Below, piece after piece: positions 34,725-43,111 of a stretch of DNA of 64,000 nt; position 1 is the first letter of the stretch, and the number at the start of each line of letters is the position of its first letter. Source of the stretch: Streptomyces capitiformicae (GTDB lineage: Bacteria; Actinomycetota; Actinomycetes; Streptomycetales; Streptomycetaceae); assembly GCF_002214185.1 (NCBI RefSeq), contig NZ_CP022161.1, positions 4,959,767 to 5,023,766 of the forward strand. The letters run 5' to 3'. The position numbers and the translations under genes were made by a program. The notes beneath the pieces were generated by a model. It was not told where the DNA came from and made no database searches. It saw nothing but the letters and a program-made list of their open reading frames with translations.

Positions 34725-35153
34725 TCAGGTCCGTCTTCTCTCCGTGCGGCCGCGCAGGCGCCGCAGTGGAGTCAGCAGGAGAACGAGCGAACTGATCACG
34801 GTCACGGCCGCGATTCCGCCGGGCATCGACCACGAATGCGTGGCGATCATGCCCTGCGCGACGAGGAGGTTCACCGCGATCGCACCGGCGGCGGACGCCA
34901 CGATGCGGCCGAGCGGTGCCAGTCCGCGCAAGCCGGTGCCGATGGCGGCTCCCGGCGCGACGAGGAGGAAGAACAGCGTGAACGGGCCGCGCAGCACCGA
35001 GTCCGCGTCGGCGAACGCGAGCACCGCGCCGACCCCCGCGACGGCCGCGGCCGCGCCCGCGAACAGCGGCGACAGATCCCTCCGGGTTTCCCCTCGCGGC
35101 GGCCCCGCACCGCTCGACGAAGAGGGAGACGGCTTGATACCTATGGTCTGCAT
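34725..35153 (-). CDS. Small polytopic membrane protein
   Basis: 142 residues from ATG 35153. After a serine-rich 30-residue head there are four predicted membrane helices (LFAGAAAAVAGVGAVLAFAD, FTLFFLLVAPGAAIGTGL, IVASAAGAIAVNLLVAQG and GGIAAVTVISSLVLLLTPL) and a basic tail ending RGRTERRRT. No family was recognised. The stop is 1 bp from the CelD-like gene start, so the two are probably cotranscribed and the protein may be an accessory of glycan modification or export. An upstream TTG at 35222 would lengthen it but lacks a site. Confidence 0.75.
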   Translation of the reverse strand: MQTIGIKPSPSSSSGAGPPRGETRRDLSPLFAGAAAAVAGVGAVLAFADADSVLRGPFTLFFLLVAPGAAIGTGLRGLAPLGRIVASAAGAIAVNLLVAQGMIATHSWSMPGGIAAVTVISSLVLLLTPLRRLRGRTERRRT

Positions 35154-35298
35154 TGGCGACTTTGCCCCCCGAAGCGCCGGATGCCGGGCTTCAATGTCGC
35201 GCAGGGGGTGAGGGGCAGTCAAGACGCCCGAATACGAGGATTCCCCGGAGGCGGGCTGCGCCTCCGGGGAACTCCCGTTCAGAACGGGCCGGTTGGTG

Positions 35299-36504
35299 TT
35301 ACTGGACGATCTGGAGCAGACGGTTCGGGGAACCGGCGCCCGGGCTGGTGACCTTGCCCGTGACGGCCCCGGCGGTCAGTGCCGAGGCGACCTGCGCCGG
35401 GGTGGCCGAGGTGTGGCCGGCCAGGTAGACGGCGGCCGCGCCCGCGACGTGCGGGGTGGCCATCGAGGTGCCCGAGATGGTGTTGGTCGCGGTGTCGCTG
35501 GTGTGCCAGCCGGCCGTGATCGACGAACCCGGGGCGAAGATGTCCAGGACCGAGCCGAAGTTGGAGAAGCTGGACTTGGCGTCGGTGCTGGTGGTGGAGC
35601 CGACCGTGATCGCCTCGGTGACCCGGGCCGGGGAGGTCGAGGCGGCGTTGGTGCTGCTGTTGCCGGCGGCGAGGGCGTAGGTGACGCCGCTGGCTATGGA
35701 GTTGCGGACGGCCGTGTCGAGCGCGTTGGACGCGCCGCCGCCGAGCGACATGTTGGCGACCGAGGGGCCGCTGTGGTTCGCGGTCACCCAGTCGATGCCC
35801 GCGACGACACCGGCCGTGGTGCCGGAGCCGGAGTTGTTGAGCACACGCACGGCCACGATCTTCGCCTGCTTGGCGATGCCGTACGTGGAGCCCGCGATGG
35901 TGGACGCCACGTGGGTCCCGTGGCCGTTGCCGTCCTGCGCGACGCTGTCACCGTCCACCGCGTCAAAGCCGTTGACCGCCCGGCCGCCGAACTGGGAGTG
36001 CGAGATACGGACGCCGGTGTCGATGACGTACGCGGTCACGCCGCTGCCGGCGCTGTCCGGGTAGGTGTACGTGCCGGAGAGCGGCAGCGACGCCTGGTCG
36101 GAACGGTCCAGGCCCCACGGGGCGTTGGTCTGGGTGGCGTCGGCCGTGAAGACCTGGTTCTGCTCGACGGAGGCGACCGCCGGGTCGGCGGCGAGTCTCT
36201 TCGCCTCGGTCGCGGAGAGCTCGGCCGAGTAGCCGTTGAGCGCGGTCTTGAAGGTCCGCTTGACCGTGCCGCCGTACTCCTTGATCAGGTCCTTGCCCTG
36301 GCTCGACGCCGCCTTGAGGCCCGCGCTCTTCTTGAGCGTGACGATGTAGCTGTCCTTGATGGCGGTGGGGGAGTCGGCCGCGAGTACCTTGCCCTCGGCC
36401 GGGGCGGCCTGGGCGGGCATCGCGGTGAGGCCGCCCAGCAGGGCGGCGGTCGCCAGGGTGGTGACGGCGGCGACACGGGTCTTCTTGCTACGCAGTTCTG
36501 CCAT
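35299..36504 (-). CDS. Secreted subtilisin-like serine protease (S8)
   Basis: 401 residues from ATG 36504, with GAGGAGG upstream. Layout: Sec signal peptide (KTRVAAVTTLATAALLGGLT, cleavage near AQAAP residue 34); inhibitor I9 propeptide (SYIVTLKKSAGLK to about residue 120); mature S8 domain. The triad is Asp162 (VIDTGVRISHSQFGG), His195 (GNGHGTHVASTIAG) and Ser347 (GTSMATPHVAGAAAVYLAG), with Asn in LAAGNSSTNAAS as oxyanion helper. Like thermitase/proteinase K relatives it is likely an extracellular protease activated by self-cleavage. It diverges from the GDSL lipase gene across a 314-bp promoter region. Confidence 0.95.
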   Translation of the reverse strand: MAELRSKKTRVAAVTTLATAALLGGLTAMPAQAAPAEGKVLAADSPTAIKDSYIVTLKKSAGLKAASSQGKDLIKEYGGTVKRTFKTALNGYSAELSATEAKRLAADPAVASVEQNQVFTADATQTNAPWGLDRSDQASLPLSGTYTYPDSAGSGVTAYVIDTGVRISHSQFGGRAVNGFDAVDGDSVAQDGNGHGTHVASTIAGSTYGIAKQAKIVAVRVLNNSGSGTTAGVVAGIDWVTANHSGPSVANMSLGGGASNALDTAVRNSIASGVTYALAAGNSSTNAASTSPARVTEAITVGSTTSTDAKSSFSNFGSVLDIFAPGSSITAGWHTSDTATNTISGTSMATPHVAGAAAVYLAGHTSATPAQVASALTAGAVTGKVTSPGAGSPNRLLQIVQ

Positions 36505-36818
36505 TACGAGGGAGTCCTCCTCATAGGCGGCGCGCGCCTGGGTGGGGCGCGCGTCTGTGGGGGGTGTGTGCGTGCTCGCACTCACGACCAGGAGCGTCGC
36601 GTTCCGCTCACGGCTGTAAGCAGATTGATCGATCCGGGCAGGTAGCTCAAGAGAGTTGAGGCCTTGTCATGTTTCTGTCACACATCCGTAATCGAACACA
36701 GGTTGAGGAAGGTGGGTACGTTCCGGTAGGGCCGGGAAAGTATTGACATGAACACTTCCCATCAACCCGCGTAGTTGCTACGACGGTTGAGGCAGAGATC
36801 CTGCTAAAGGGAGGTTCC
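36505..36818. other. Divergent promoter region between subtilisin and GDSL lipase genes
   Basis: Holds leaders of two secreted-enzyme genes. Locally lower GC around 36600-36760, a small inverted repeat CTCAA-GAGAG-TTGAG near 36650, and a TTGACA box on the lipase side (annotated separately). Confidence 0.6.
36743..36780 (+). promoter_or_regulatory. Probable promoter/control motif of GDSL lipase
   Basis: TTGACA at 36743-36748 is followed by ACACTTCCCATCAACC and GCGTAGTTG. The TTGACATGAACACTTCC...GCGTAG layout is recalled from several Streptomyces secreted-protein genes. A canonical -10 at 17 bp is not evident, so it could be an activator-dependent promoter. Confidence 0.45.
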
Positions 36819-37625
36819 ATGAGACGTTCCCGACTTGCGGCATACGCGACCTCACTCCTCCTCGCCGCCGGTACCGCCCTCACCGGGGCGACAACGGCCC
36901 AGGCGTCCCAACAGGCCGCCCCCACCGGCTATGTGGCCCTCGGCGACTCGTACTCCTCGGGTGTCGGCGCGGGCAGCTACATCTCCTCCAGCGGCGACTG
37001 CAAGCGCAGCACGAAGGCCTACCCGCACCTCTGGGCGGCCGCCAACTCACCCTCGTCCTTCAACTTCACGGCCTGCTCGGGCGCCCGAACGGGTGATGTT
37101 CTGGCCAGTCAACTGGGCCCGCTGGGCCCGAACACCGGGCTGGTCTCCCTCACCATCGGCGGCAACGACGCCGGCTTCGCCGACGTCATGACCACCTGCG
37201 TCCTGAAGTCCGACAGCGCCTGTGCCTCCCGCATCAACACCGCGAAGGCGTACGTCGACTCGACTCTGCCCGGCCGGCTCGACAGTGTCTACTCGGCGAT
37301 CAGGGCGAAGGCACCCGCCGCCCATGTGGTGGTGCTCGGCTACCCACGGTTCTACAAACTGGGCGGCACCTGCCCCGGGCTGTCCCAGAACAAGCGGTCC
37401 GCCATCAACAACGCGGCCGACTACCTGAACAGCGCGATCGCCAAACGCGCCGCCGACCACGGCTTCACCTTCGGCGACGTCCGCTCCGTGTTCACCGGCC
37501 ACGAACTGTGCTCCGGCAGCGCGTGGCTGCACGGTCTCAACCTGCTGAACATCGGTGAGTCGTACCACCCGAAGGCCGCGGGGCAGTCGGGTGGCTATCT
37601 GCCGGTGTTCCGCCAGGTCGCCTGA
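36819..37625 (+). CDS. Secreted GDSL lipase/esterase (SGNH)
   Basis: 268 residues, ATG 36819 after GGGAGG. The signal peptide (SRLAAYATSLLLAAGTALTG, cleavage near AQASQQ residue 28-30) precedes an SGNH hydrolase. Block I YVALGDSYSSGVGAG carries the nucleophile Ser44, block III LTIGGNDAGFADVM gives the oxyanion Asn and Gly, and SYHPKAAGQSGGY block V gives the catalytic His. Six conserved cysteines (GDCKR, TACSG, TTCVL, SACAS, GTCPG, ELCSG) should form three disulfides. It is highly similar in memory to the characterised extracellular lipases SCO1725 and the S. rimosus GDSL lipase. Acts on medium- and long-chain esters outside the cell. Confidence 0.95.
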   Translation: MRRSRLAAYATSLLLAAGTALTGATTAQASQQAAPTGYVALGDSYSSGVGAGSYISSSGDCKRSTKAYPHLWAAANSPSSFNFTACSGARTGDVLASQLGPLGPNTGLVSLTIGGNDAGFADVMTTCVLKSDSACASRINTAKAYVDSTLPGRLDSVYSAIRAKAPAAHVVVLGYPRFYKLGGTCPGLSQNKRSAINNAADYLNSAIAKRAADHGFTFGDVRSVFTGHELCSGSAWLHGLNLLNIGESYHPKAAGQSGGYLPVFRQVA

Positions 37626-37688
37626 CCGGCACCGGCCCCGGCACCCGCACCCGCACCGTCACCGTCAGGAAGGCGTGCTGAAAAGCGT

Positions 37689-39374
37689 TCAGGAAGGCGT
37701 GGGGGAGGCCCCGCCCGTGGTCGGGGCCTCCGTCTCGCAGGTGACCGAGAACGCCACGGAGTTCGACCAGAGTTCGACCGGGCCGCGCACCTCCACGGTG
37801 ATCTCGTCCTCGAAGGTTCCGGAGGTCTGGTCCGTGGTGACGACGACCTGGTCCTCCTTCGTCGTCCCGCCACCCGAGGGGAACGACAGCGTCTGCCAGC
37901 CCGGATCCGAGATCCCGCCGCTCTTCGTCACCCAGCGGTACTGCACATCCACGGGGGCACGGCCCACCGTGAAAGTCGCGGTGAAGGCGGGCGCCTCGCC
38001 GTCGGGCGGCGGACAGGCACCGGAGTAGTCGGTGTGGGATCCCGTGACCTTCACCTGCACGGTCTGGCTCGCGGGCGGCGGAGAGCCGGTGCCGTCGTCG
38101 GGCGGGTCGTCGGAGGGCGACTCGCTGTCGTCCCCGTCGTCGGTGCTGTCGTCCGTGCTCTCGTCGTCACCCGGACTCCCGCCGGAACTCTCTTCGCCCG
38201 TCCCGCCGCCCGCACCGCCGTTCGTGCCCGCGCCGTTCGTGGTGTCGTTCTTCTTCCCGCCGTCGTTCTGGTTGACCAGGGCGTACGTCAGTCCGGCGAC
38301 CGCCAGCGCGATCGCGGCGATCCCCGCGACCAGGAAGAGCAGGGCTCGGCGATTGCGGTCCGGCTCGCCCGCGGGCACCGCCGAGGGGTGCGTCGAGGCG
38401 GCGGCCGGGGAGGGGTGCGGCGGGGTCGGCGGCCCGAACCCGTTCGCGCCCGGGGCCGGTGCCCGGCTCGGCGTCGGGGCCGGTGTCGGCTGGGCGGCCA
38501 CCGTCGGGGTGTACGGGGTCGAGGTGACGGTGTCGGCGCGTGGGGTGCCGCCCGACCCGATGATCCGCAGATCCCGCTCCGCGTCCTCGGCGGAGATCCG
38601 CTCGGCCGGGTCCTTGCGCAGCAGCCCCTCGATGACCGGGGCAAGGGGCCCCGCGCGGCGGGGCGGCGGGAGTTCCTCGTCGACGACCGCGCGCAGGGTG
38701 CTCAGCGGAGTGTTCTGCCGGAAGGGCGAGTTGCCCTCGACCGCCGCGTACAGCAGCACACCGAGCGACCACAGGTCCGACTCGGGGCCGAACGCCCGGC
38801 CGAGCGCCCGCTCGGGGGCGAGGAACTCGGGTGAGCCGATGACCTCGCCGGTCATGGTCAGCGCGGAGCTGCCCTCCACCGTGGCGATACCGAAGTCGGT
38901 GAGGACGACCCGACCCTCGTTGGACATCAGCACGTTGGCCGGTTTCACGTCCCGGTGCAGAACGCCGGCCTCGTGCGCGGCGCGGAGCGCGGCCAGCACC
39001 TCGGCGCCGATGTGCGCGGCCCGCTGTGGGGAGAGCGGGCCCTCGGCGTCCAGCAGGTCGGCGAGCGACAGCCCCCGGACCAGCTCCATCACGATCCACG
39101 GGCGGCCGTCCTCCATGGCGACGTCGTACACCGTGACCACATTGCGGTTGGCGACCCGGGCCGCGGCCCAGGCCTCCCGCTCCAGCCGGGCGTACATCCG
39201 CTCCACGTCGGACGTCGCGATCCCGCCCGGCGCGCGCACCTCCTTGACGGCGACCTCGCGGTGCAGAACCTCGTCGCGGGCCCGCCACACCGTTCCCATG
39301 CCGCCCTCGCCCAGCGGGGTCAGCAGGCGGTAGCGGCCCGCGATCACACGTTCACTGCCCGGTTCTTCGGACAC
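37689..39374 (-). CDS. Membrane Ser/Thr protein kinase (Pkn type)
   Basis: 561 residues from GTG 39374 (GGGGGA upstream), starting VSEEPGSERVIAGRYRLLTP. The kinase domain spans residues about 15-275: P-loop GEGGMGTVW (22-30), Lys44, HRDVKPANV with Asp142, DFG 160-162 and SPEFLAPERALG. A proline-rich juxtamembrane stretch leads to one helix (LLFLVAGIAAIALAVAGLTY) and an extracellular Ser/Asp/Gly-rich region, followed by a beta domain containing two cysteines. There are no PASTA repeats, so the sensed signal is not the usual muropeptide type. It converges on the GDSL lipase gene and is probably monocistronic. Confidence 0.93.
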   Translation of the reverse strand: MSEEPGSERVIAGRYRLLTPLGEGGMGTVWRARDEVLHREVAVKEVRAPGGIATSDVERMYARLEREAWAAARVANRNVVTVYDVAMEDGRPWIVMELVRGLSLADLLDAEGPLSPQRAAHIGAEVLAALRAAHEAGVLHRDVKPANVLMSNEGRVVLTDFGIATVEGSSALTMTGEVIGSPEFLAPERALGRAFGPESDLWSLGVLLYAAVEGNSPFRQNTPLSTLRAVVDEELPPPRRAGPLAPVIEGLLRKDPAERISAEDAERDLRIIGSGGTPRADTVTSTPYTPTVAAQPTPAPTPSRAPAPGANGFGPPTPPHPSPAAASTHPSAVPAGEPDRNRRALLFLVAGIAAIALAVAGLTYALVNQNDGGKKNDTTNGAGTNGGAGGGTGEESSGGSPGDDESTDDSTDDGDDSESPSDDPPDDGTGSPPPASQTVQVKVTGSHTDYSGACPPPDGEAPAFTATFTVGRAPVDVQYRWVTKSGGISDPGWQTLSFPSGGGTTKEDQVVVTTDQTSGTFEDEITVEVRGPVELWSNSVAFSVTCETEAPTTGGASPTPS

Positions 39375-39437
39375 GGGCGTCCCCCATTCGCATCCGCGTG
39401 AAATCTCCACTCCGTGTGATTTCTCCCCAAAAGTAGC

Positions 39438-41264
39438 TCAGCCGATCGCGGATGCCGCCCCCTTGAGCACCAAACCGGCCCCCAGGACGACGACCATCGC
39501 CGCCGACGCCAGCGGCACCGTCCGCCGCACCAGCGCCGCCGTCGGACCGCCGAGCCTGCCCTGGCCCTTGTCCAGCACCCTCGTCACCCAGCCGCCCGCC
39601 TTCACCACGGCGTACCCGGCCGCCGTCAGAGTGAGAGCCAGCCCGATCCCGTACGCCAGCACGAGCAGCAGCCCGAACCACGCCTTCCCGAGCGCCGCCG
39701 CGCCGACCAGCACGACCACGGCCGAGGGACTCGGCACCATGCCGCCCGCGAAACCGAGCAGGATCGTGCCGCGCAGGGTGGGCGCGGTGGGGTGGGTGTG
39801 GGTGAAACCGCCGTGGGTGTGGGTGATGCCGCCGCCGAAGAGGGAGCGCTTCTGGTCGTGGCTGTGGTCGTGGTCGTGCCTGTGGTCATGACCGTGGTCG
39901 TGGTCGTGACCGTGGTCGTGGTCGTGGTCGTGACCGTGGTCGTGGTCGTGCCTGTGGTCGTGACCGTGGTCGTGCCTGTGGCCGTGACCGTGGTCGTGCT
40001 TGTGCTCGTGGGTGTGCGCCTCGGTCGACGCGTGGGCGTGTGTGGGGGAGTGGGCTTCGCCTTGTGTGTTCGTGTGGGCATGGGCGAGTACGAGTTCACG
40101 CTTGGGCTCGTGGGAGTGCCCGTGATCGTGACTGTGCCCGTGATCGTGGTCATGATTGTGGCTGTGCCCGTGATCGTGGTTGTGGTCGTGCGCATCTCCG
40201 TGCCCGTGTGCCTGCTCGTGCATGAGCGCGAGCTTGCGGTTCAGCCATGCGCGGCGTACGAGTGTCACGCCCGCCGCCAGGACGAAGAGGCCGCTCGCGA
40301 TGCCCAGCCAGGTGATGACGGCCGGGGCGGCGGCCGAACCGGCGAGGACCAGGAGGCCGAGGGCGACCACGCCCAGGGTGTGCGTGACCGTCACCGACGC
40401 GGCCATGGGCAGGACGTCACGCATCCGGGCCCGGTCCCGGGCGGCGGCTGTGGCGGCCATCAGGGTCTTGCCGTGGCCCGGGCCGAGGGCGTGCATCGCG
40501 CCGAGGAAGATGGCGATGCCGAAGGCCAGGGCGCCGAAGCCGAAGGTGAGGTCGTTGCCGGCGACCAGGTCGTCCAGGGCCCGGGTCCAGCGGTCCGCGC
40601 CGCGCGGCAGGATCGAGGCACCGGGCGCGTCGCGCTCCTCCGCCTCCGCCAGGGCGGGGCCGCCGGGCCGGACCTGCAGGGAGGCCTTCGCCGTGTCCTT
40701 CGGCGACTGCAGCAACTCCTCGGGGTAGCTGGTGAGTTGCCTGGACACCGACTCCTCGGGCACGTCCGAACCGGTCAGCGTCATCCGGTCGCCCTGAGCG
40801 GTGACCTCACGCCAGCCGGGACCGGACTCCACGGCGGCGTGGAAGCGTACGTCGGCCGCCCGGTCCGGCAGCGGGGCCGTCAGCCGGCACTCCACGCGCA
40901 GCGTCTTCAGCCCCGCCTGGCCCGGCCGCTCCACGGCACGGCTCGACTTGAGCGTCACCTCGACGGTACTCCCGTCGACGGTGACCTCGGTGCCCTCGGA
41001 GGCCGTCTCGCACCGCTCGCGGGCCCAATCACCCATGCCCTGCCGCTTGATGGCGGATCCGGCCTGGGTGGCCGGGATCTCCGCGAGGTCCTCGACGTGG
41101 AAGACCTTGAGCTGTCCGGGGGCGGCGACCAGGCCGTCGTAGCGGTTGACGGTGAAATTGCCGAGAGGATGGGCGCTCGCCGTCCCGGTGGGGACGAGGA
41201 TGAGCGCGCAGGCGGCCAGGAGGACCGACGCACAGGAGGCGAACACGCGCCGACGGGACGTCAC
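39438..41264 (-). CDS. NicO-family nickel/cobalt transporter with extreme His-rich loop
   Basis: 608 residues: signal or first helix, a 190-residue extracytoplasmic beta domain (PLGNFTVNRYDGL, typical of the DUF1007-like NicO-associated head), then six or so membrane helices. NicO signature GAMHALGPGHGKTLMAATA gives metal-path histidines. Residues 349-491 form a loop of alternating His-Asp/His-Gly repeats (HDHGHDHRHDHDHGHDHDHD), far longer than usual, ending THTHGGFTHTH. The second half contains GFAGGMVPSPSAVVVLVGAA, the conserved G-G-x-x-P-x-P-S. Probably exports or imports Ni/Co, the loop acting as metal buffer. Its start overlaps the TPR-gene stop by 4 bp. Confidence 0.9.
   Translation of the reverse strand: MTSRRRVFASCASVLLAACALILVPTGTASAHPLGNFTVNRYDGLVAAPGQLKVFHVEDLAEIPATQAGSAIKRQGMGDWARERCETASEGTEVTVDGSTVEVTLKSSRAVERPGQAGLKTLRVECRLTAPLPDRAADVRFHAAVESGPGWREVTAQGDRMTLTGSDVPEESVSRQLTSYPEELLQSPKDTAKASLQVRPGGPALAEAEERDAPGASILPRGADRWTRALDDLVAGNDLTFGFGALAFGIAIFLGAMHALGPGHGKTLMAATAAARDRARMRDVLPMAASVTVTHTLGVVALGLLVLAGSAAAPAVITWLGIASGLFVLAAGVTLVRRAWLNRKLALMHEQAHGHGDAHDHNHDHGHSHNHDHDHGHSHDHGHSHEPKRELVLAHAHTNTQGEAHSPTHAHASTEAHTHEHKHDHGHGHRHDHGHDHRHDHDHGHDHDHDHGHDHDHGHDHRHDHDHSHDQKRSLFGGGITHTHGGFTHTHPTAPTLRGTILLGFAGGMVPSPSAVVVLVGAAALGKAWFGLLLVLAYGIGLALTLTAAGYAVVKAGGWVTRVLDKGQGRLGGPTAALVRRTVPLASAAMVVVLGAGLVLKGAASAIG
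39792..40220. repeat. Coding repeat for the His-Asp/Gly loop of the NicO protein
   Basis: Six-base units (GTCGTG, GTGGTC variants on the plus strand) repeat for over 400 bp and encode His residues at nearly every second codon on the minus strand. It is degenerate microsatellite-like DNA inside an open frame. Confidence 0.9.
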
Positions 41265-42976
41265 TTGGCGGCCTCCAGAGCCTTCAGGGTCCTACGGGCC
41301 TCCGCCGCGCCGAGCGGGGAGAAGCCGGGGTTGAGGTCGAGCGCCGCCTTCAGCGACGCCCGCGCCTCCTTCTTGTCGCCGGCGGCGTACTCGACCATGC
41401 CGCGGTGGTACAGGACCGTCGCGTCCTGGTACCCGGTCCTGGTCGCGCGGCGGGCGTACGGCAGGGCCTCGTCGTCACGGCCGTTGACGTGCAGCGCCCA
41501 GGCGAGGGCGTCCGCCGTGTGGACCGTCTCCCGGCGCTTCCACTCGGCCTCGGCGGCCCGCAGCGCGGCCTTCTTGTCGCCGTGGTCGGCGGCGGCCATC
41601 GCGGTGTCGAGATCGGCGTTGACGCCGTTGACGCGGGCGATGGCGGTGTAGGCGTCCACCAGCGCGTACTGCTCGCGTGCCGCGGCCTTGTCGCCCTTCG
41701 CCTCGTACAGCTCGCCGAGCACCACCAGCGGGCCCGGCAGCGGGTAGGTGGCCACGACCGGCTCAAGTCCGCGGATCGCCTTGCCTTCATCACCGCTCGC
41801 GGCCTGGGCGCGGGCGCGGCCCTCCAGTGCGGGGAGGTAGGTGTCGTCGGCGCCGAGGGCACGGGCGTAGTGGTCGAGGGAAGTCTTGTAGTCGCCCTGC
41901 TTCCAGGCGAGTTGGCCGAGCTGGGAGGCCACGTAGGCGATGTCACCGCGCGTCACCGACGAGTTGAGCGCCTGCTCCAGGACCCGCCGGGCGGTCTTGA
42001 CGTCGCCGCGCAGCTCGTACACGTAGGCGTACCGCGTGAAGACGGGGATCCCGGGGCGCCGGGTGTCGGCGAGCTGCGCCGCCTTCAACGCCTCGTCGTA
42101 GCGGCCGAGTTCGACCAGCGCGTCGATCCGGCTGCACAAGGCCCGCTCGCTGTACGGGTTCTCCTTCAGCGCCCGGTCCGCGTAGCGCAGCGCGTCCTCG
42201 AACTCGTGCCGCGCGGCGGCGAGTGCGGCGAGGCCCGCGAGCGCCGGGTCGTTGTCCGGCCGCAGCTTCAGTGAACGCTTCAGCGCCTTCTCGGCCTGCG
42301 GATAGCGGGAGGGGTCGCCCTTCGTGCGGGCCTGCTCGACGTACGCGAGACCCAGCGTGGACCAGGAGCCGAAGTCTTTCGGCTGTTCCCGAAGATGGGC
42401 CTGCAACGCCGTGACCGCCGTGTCGAGATCACCACCGGCGAGCTGCGCCGCCGAGACCCCGGGCGAGGTGGACGTGATCACCGTCCGCTCGTCCTCCCCG
42501 GCCCCCAGCGCCACCGCGAACCCGGTGAACGCGACCGCCAGCGCCGCCGCACACGCGGTGTACCGCACCACCCGCCGCCGGAACGACTCGGGGGCACGGG
42601 CCGGGGCGGGGCCGGACGCGGCGATGTCACGTCCGGCGTCGTCACGGCCCTCGTGGTCGTGCACTTCGTCGTCGCGAGCGTCGTCGTTCCGACCATTGTC
42701 GTCGCGACCGTTGTCGTTCCGACCGTTGTCGTTCCGACCGTCGCCGTCGCGACCGTTGTCGTCCCGACCGTCCCCGTCGCGACCGTTGTCGTTCCGAGCG
42801 TTGTCGTTCCGAGCGTTGTCGTCGCGACCGTTGTCGTTCCGACCGTTGTCGTCCCGACTGTCGTCGTTCCGACTGTCGTCGTCGCGACCGTCGTCGCGTC
42901 GATCGTCTGCGGGAGCCCCCTCGTCGGGACGCGGACGCCGGTCCTCCGGCGCGCTCTCGTTCGTACGCGGGGACAT
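41261..42976 (-). CDS. TPR protein with pentapeptide-repeat disordered head
   Basis: 571 residues. Residues 26-105 are sixteen pentapeptide units of form R-[ND]-D-[NDG]-[GAS], giving a strongly charged, probably disordered cytoplasmic tail. One membrane helix follows (YTACAAALAVAFTGFAVALG, residues about 138-157), and then about ten tetratricopeptide repeats outside (FGSWSTLGLAYVEQARTKGD; PALAGLAALAAARHEFEDAL; ALCSRIDALVELGRYDEALK; DIAYVASQLGQLAWKQGDYK; TVLYHRGMVEYAAGDKKEAR). TPR arrays scaffold protein complexes. It lies between DUF4331 and NicO genes and overlaps the latter, so it probably helps organise this metal or envelope system. Confidence 0.9.
   Translation of the reverse strand: MSPRTNESAPEDRRPRPDEGAPADDRRDDGRDDDSRNDDSRDDNGRNDNGRDDNARNDNARNDNGRDGDGRDDNGRDGDGRNDNGRNDNGRDDNGRNDDARDDEVHDHEGRDDAGRDIAASGPAPARAPESFRRRVVRYTACAAALAVAFTGFAVALGAGEDERTVITSTSPGVSAAQLAGGDLDTAVTALQAHLREQPKDFGSWSTLGLAYVEQARTKGDPSRYPQAEKALKRSLKLRPDNDPALAGLAALAAARHEFEDALRYADRALKENPYSERALCSRIDALVELGRYDEALKAAQLADTRRPGIPVFTRYAYVYELRGDVKTARRVLEQALNSSVTRGDIAYVASQLGQLAWKQGDYKTSLDHYARALGADDTYLPALEGRARAQAASGDEGKAIRGLEPVVATYPLPGPLVVLGELYEAKGDKAAAREQYALVDAYTAIARVNGVNADLDTAMAAADHGDKKAALRAAEAEWKRRETVHTADALAWALHVNGRDDEALPYARRATRTGYQDATVLYHRGMVEYAAGDKKEARASLKAALDLNPGFSPLGAAEARRTLKALEAAK
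42662..42901. repeat. 15-bp coding minisatellite, about 16 units
   Basis: Units such as GTTCCGACCGTTGTC (plus strand) repeat in register with codons and encode the RNDNG/RDDNG head of the TPR protein. Repeat-number changes would keep the frame. Confidence 0.92.
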
Positions 42977-43022
42977 TCCCTCTCCTCAAATTCCGTGCCG
43001 TGAACCCGAGTTACGGTGGTGA

Positions 43023-43101
43023 GGCGCGGCCCGCGCCGTGGGGGATGGGTACGAGCGGGCCGCGCCGGTCGGTGGACCGGGCCCCTGGGGACGGGCCCGG
43101 T
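43023..43101 (-). terminator. Two strong hairpins between DUF4331 and TPR genes
   Basis: Hairpin one has 12-bp arms (GGCGCGGCCCGC at 43023-43034 with 43055-43066). Hairpin two has 9-bp arms (ACCGGGCCC at 43076-43084 with 43093-43101). They lie just after the DUF4331 stop and before the TPR start on the minus strand, so they may terminate or attenuate read-through, raising DUF4331 relative to the two genes after it. Confidence 0.7.
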
Positions 43102-43111
43102 CGGAGTGGGC

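Noticed and set aside
39792..42901. Repeat clusters that could suggest a CRISPR array
   Set aside because: The repeats are 6-bp and 15-bp units without unique spacers and lie in frame inside the NicO and TPR genes.
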